Shown one piece after another: positions 63,301-64,000 of a stretch of DNA of 64,000 nucleotides (positions are counted from its first letter, which is position 1; the number at the start of each line of letters is the position of its first letter). Position numbers and translations under genes: made by a program. The stretch comes from Aquabacterium commune. GTDB taxonomy: Bacteria > Pseudomonadota > Gammaproteobacteria > Burkholderiales > Burkholderiaceae_C. Below the pieces are notes generated by a model. It saw only the letters and a program-made list of their open reading frames with translations. It was not told the origin of the DNA and did not search any database. The stretch covers positions 370,121 through 434,120 of the forward strand of contig NZ_SNXW01000001.1 of NCBI RefSeq assembly GCF_004362855.1. The letters run 5' to 3'.

Positions 63301-64000
63301 AGGGCCACGGCCTCGTCGCTGACGGGACGGTGCACCTCCAGCGCCCATTCGTTGAGCGCGGTGCACAGGCGGCGCGATTGCTCGTCGGCCTCGTTGAGGT
63401 AGATGTTGAACAGCGGGATGCCGATGCGCAGCGGGCCGATCACCTTGACCTGCTCGTCGCTGTCTTCCGCGGGCACCATCGGCTCAGCGGCCTCTGCGAC
63501 GTCCGCAGCTTCCACGACGTCTGCGGGCTCGGAGAGGTCGATGTCCGGCGCCGCATCCGTGGCCAGCGGCGCAGGCAGGGTCGGGTCGGTGTCGTCGAGC
63601 AGCACGACGTCGGTGGGCTCGATGACCTCCAGCGTGCCCAGGTCCAGCGCGATGTCGGGCTCGGCTGCGGACGCATCGGACGCGGTGATCTCTCTGGCGG
63701 TGTCGCTGTCGCTGCCGGCCACACCATGCGCAGGTGCTTGGGTCAGCTCAGACAGCTCGGGCAAATCAGGCAAATCGGACAGGACTGGCAGGTCGAGCGC
63801 CAGGCGATCTGGCTCGGCGACGGCGTCCAGTTGCATCGCCGGCGGCGGGGTGTCCGGCAGGACATCGCTGAGCGGCAGCTCGGGCCGTGCTTCGGGCAAC
63901 ACCTCGGGCAGAACCTCCGGCAACAGCACGGATGGCAACCGCAGCGGCTGGCGTTCACCGCGCAGGCGCAGGGCTTCGGCAGCGGCCACCACGGGCGCGC
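60327..64000 (-). CDS. Hybrid chemotaxis-type histidine kinase (CheA/ChpA-like), 5' part missing
   Basis: The frame enters from the right edge, so the visible 1,224 residues lack the true start. In order: an acidic Asp/Leu/Pro-rich linker; an HPt-like helix (AHSLAGNSAAVG); an HPt with the phosphorylatable His in LHTFKGGARLAG; another long linker; the dimerisation and HATPase domains (NCVTHGIEPPEAR as N box, FSDDGAGLQLG as G1); a CheW-like domain; and a C-terminal receiver (VVDDSLTVRRVTQRLL, phosphoryl Asp in LSDIEMPRMDG). This plan matches the kinase of type IV pilus/twitching or surface-sensing Chp systems. A GGDEF gene follows directly. Other che/pil genes would be beyond the window. Confidence 0.93.
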   Translation of the reverse strand, partial: APVVAAAEALRLRGERQPLRLPSVLLPEVLPEVLPEARPELPLSDVLPDTPPPAMQLDAVAEPDRLALDLPVLSDLPDLPELSELTQAPAHGVAGSDSDTAREITASDASAAEPDIALDLGTLEVIEPTDVVLLDDTDPTLPAPLATDAAPDIDLSEPADVVEAADVAEAAEPMVPAEDSDEQVKVIGPLRIGIPLFNIYLNEADEQSRRLCTALNEWALEVHRPVSDEAVALAHSLAGNSAAVGYSGLSQLARLLEHGLMRSQQLGPADADTAELFNEAADEIRQLLHQFAAGFLREPSEPLRQRLEDFDHEASRRIEAGDFGQPAEAPASHLRLVHSSDEPMPVEISHTIAHTTPSPHDALAPLHLPWDDEDDIDAADHIDADLFPIFEEEALELLPQLSSQTRQWLDHPDQPDAPAACMRTLHTFKGGARLAGAMRLGELAHRLESSIERLLAHGAVDRDAIAPLEARVDRLVDVFEALRQADAQAQAAQPALEALPEAVPIAEPSAPLVSLDADADADVALDLDLDQGALSPAPDDTASVTEPRGSAATVATVATAEALAPIAWSSLVRPQGVVLRPVAREAVQGPSQAAVRVRPQLLDRLVNHAGEVAITRSRLQGQVGQIRGSLTDLTENLDRLRQQLRDIELQAETQVATRMEAARAASQQFDPLEFDRYTRFQELTRMMAESVNDVATVQRTLQRSLETTEDQLVAQARLTRDLQDDLLRTRMVEFEGLSERLYRVVRQAAKETGKQVRLDIVGGSTEVDRGVLERMTGPFEHLLRNCVTHGIEPPEARTAAGKDATGTITVTLAQEGNEVSLAFSDDGAGLQLGRIRDRAVAQGLIAADAQLSDAELAQLIFTPGFSTAEQVTELAGRGVGMDVVRSEVNAMGGRIETQTQAGQGTRFSLVLPLTTAVTRVVMLRCGQVNVAVPTHLIEMVRRARPAEIEQAYHQGQMPFGDLSLPFFWLGALLDLSPVGLEGARSLPVVIVRSAQQRIAVHVDEVLGNQEVVVKHLGSQLARLPGLAGMTLLPSGAVSLIYNPVALATVYGERAHALTGQALQLGLNGQPWAGWLQPDARGHIKPQAGELTPAERDVPMVLVVDDSLTVRRVTQRLLAREGYRVVLAKDGLEALEFLAQERPTVVLSDIEMPRMDGFDLVRNIRADRKLADLPVIMITSRIAQKHRDYAAELGVNHYLGKPYREEELLALVATYARVPATVVP

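Overview
The window looks like a chromosomal segment of a high-GC betaproteobacterium of the order Burkholderiales, probably near the Comamonadaceae or the Aquabacterium/Leptothrix group. This rests on gene content and order, not on a marker-gene match: an fds-type NAD-linked formate dehydrogenase operon, an algH-ruvX-pyrR-pyrB-pyrC'-plsC operon, an ftsK-lolA pair beside rarA, an EpsA-like LuxR regulator and a divergent proteobacterial type VI secretion locus. Both strands are densely coded, with many ATGA/GTGA overlaps. I saw no rRNA, tRNA, insertion sequence, phage integrase or CRISPR array.

Layout. 1-941: right-hand part of a GAF/HD-GYP c-di-GMP phosphodiesterase. 1128-10230: formate metabolism, with a ModE-like/periplasmic-binding-protein regulator divergent from an oxalate/formate-family transporter, then fdsG, fdsB, fdsA, fdhD (fdsC) and fdsD. 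10233-12659: LuxR-type regulator and a cytochrome P450. 12765-15979: AraC-type regulator followed by four tightly packed small genes (DUF2185, an unknown, YigZ/IMPACT, DUF3820). 16039-19674: fadH plus a dienoyl-CoA isomerase, divergent from a PadR regulator, with a duplicated palindrome between them. 19679-22194: two paralogous membrane diguanylate cyclases. 22387-23951: two overlapping genes for single-pass membrane proteins made of Val-Pro beta repeats, which I cannot assign to a known family. 24069-24311: a small oxidoreductase-like-domain protein.

24330-37599: type VI secretion locus in two divergent arms: lipoprotein-tssB-tssC-hcp-tssE-tssF-tssG-tssH on the minus strand and tssJ-tssK-tssL on the plus strand. 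tssM, tssA and vgrG/PAAR are not in the window, although the locus ends on both sides inside it. 37649-46550: DUF2147 protein, rarA, a DEAD-box RNA helicase with a long structured leader and a Phe-Gly-rich tail, lolA, ftsK and a Crp/Fnr regulator. 46839-50779: trxB, rpmB-rpmG with a clear sigma-70 promoter, fabI-like reductase and a fatty-acid desaturase. 50921-52715: a porin with a very small phosphate-binding-protein-like partner. 52925-57599: algH-ruvX-pyrR-pyrB-pyrC'-plsC operon whose dihydroorotase homologue has lost its metal ligands. 57674-64000: photolyase, a GGDEF protein and the 3' part of a hybrid CheA/ChpA-type kinase cut by the window edge.

How it works together. Formate is imported and oxidised to CO2 with NADH formed by the molybdenum FdsABG enzyme; a molybdate-type regulator placed upstream may link expression to cofactor supply. 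The fadH/isomerase pair handles double bonds during beta-oxidation, while fabI-like reductase, desaturase and PlsC act in membrane lipid synthesis. Five signalling proteins (one HD-GYP, three GGDEF, one CheA hybrid) suggest strong c-di-GMP and surface-motility control. Most of the window is housekeeping. The least explained parts are the paired Val-Pro repeat membrane proteins, the small-gene cluster with a possible degenerate primase fold, the DEAD-box leader, and the incomplete secretion locus.
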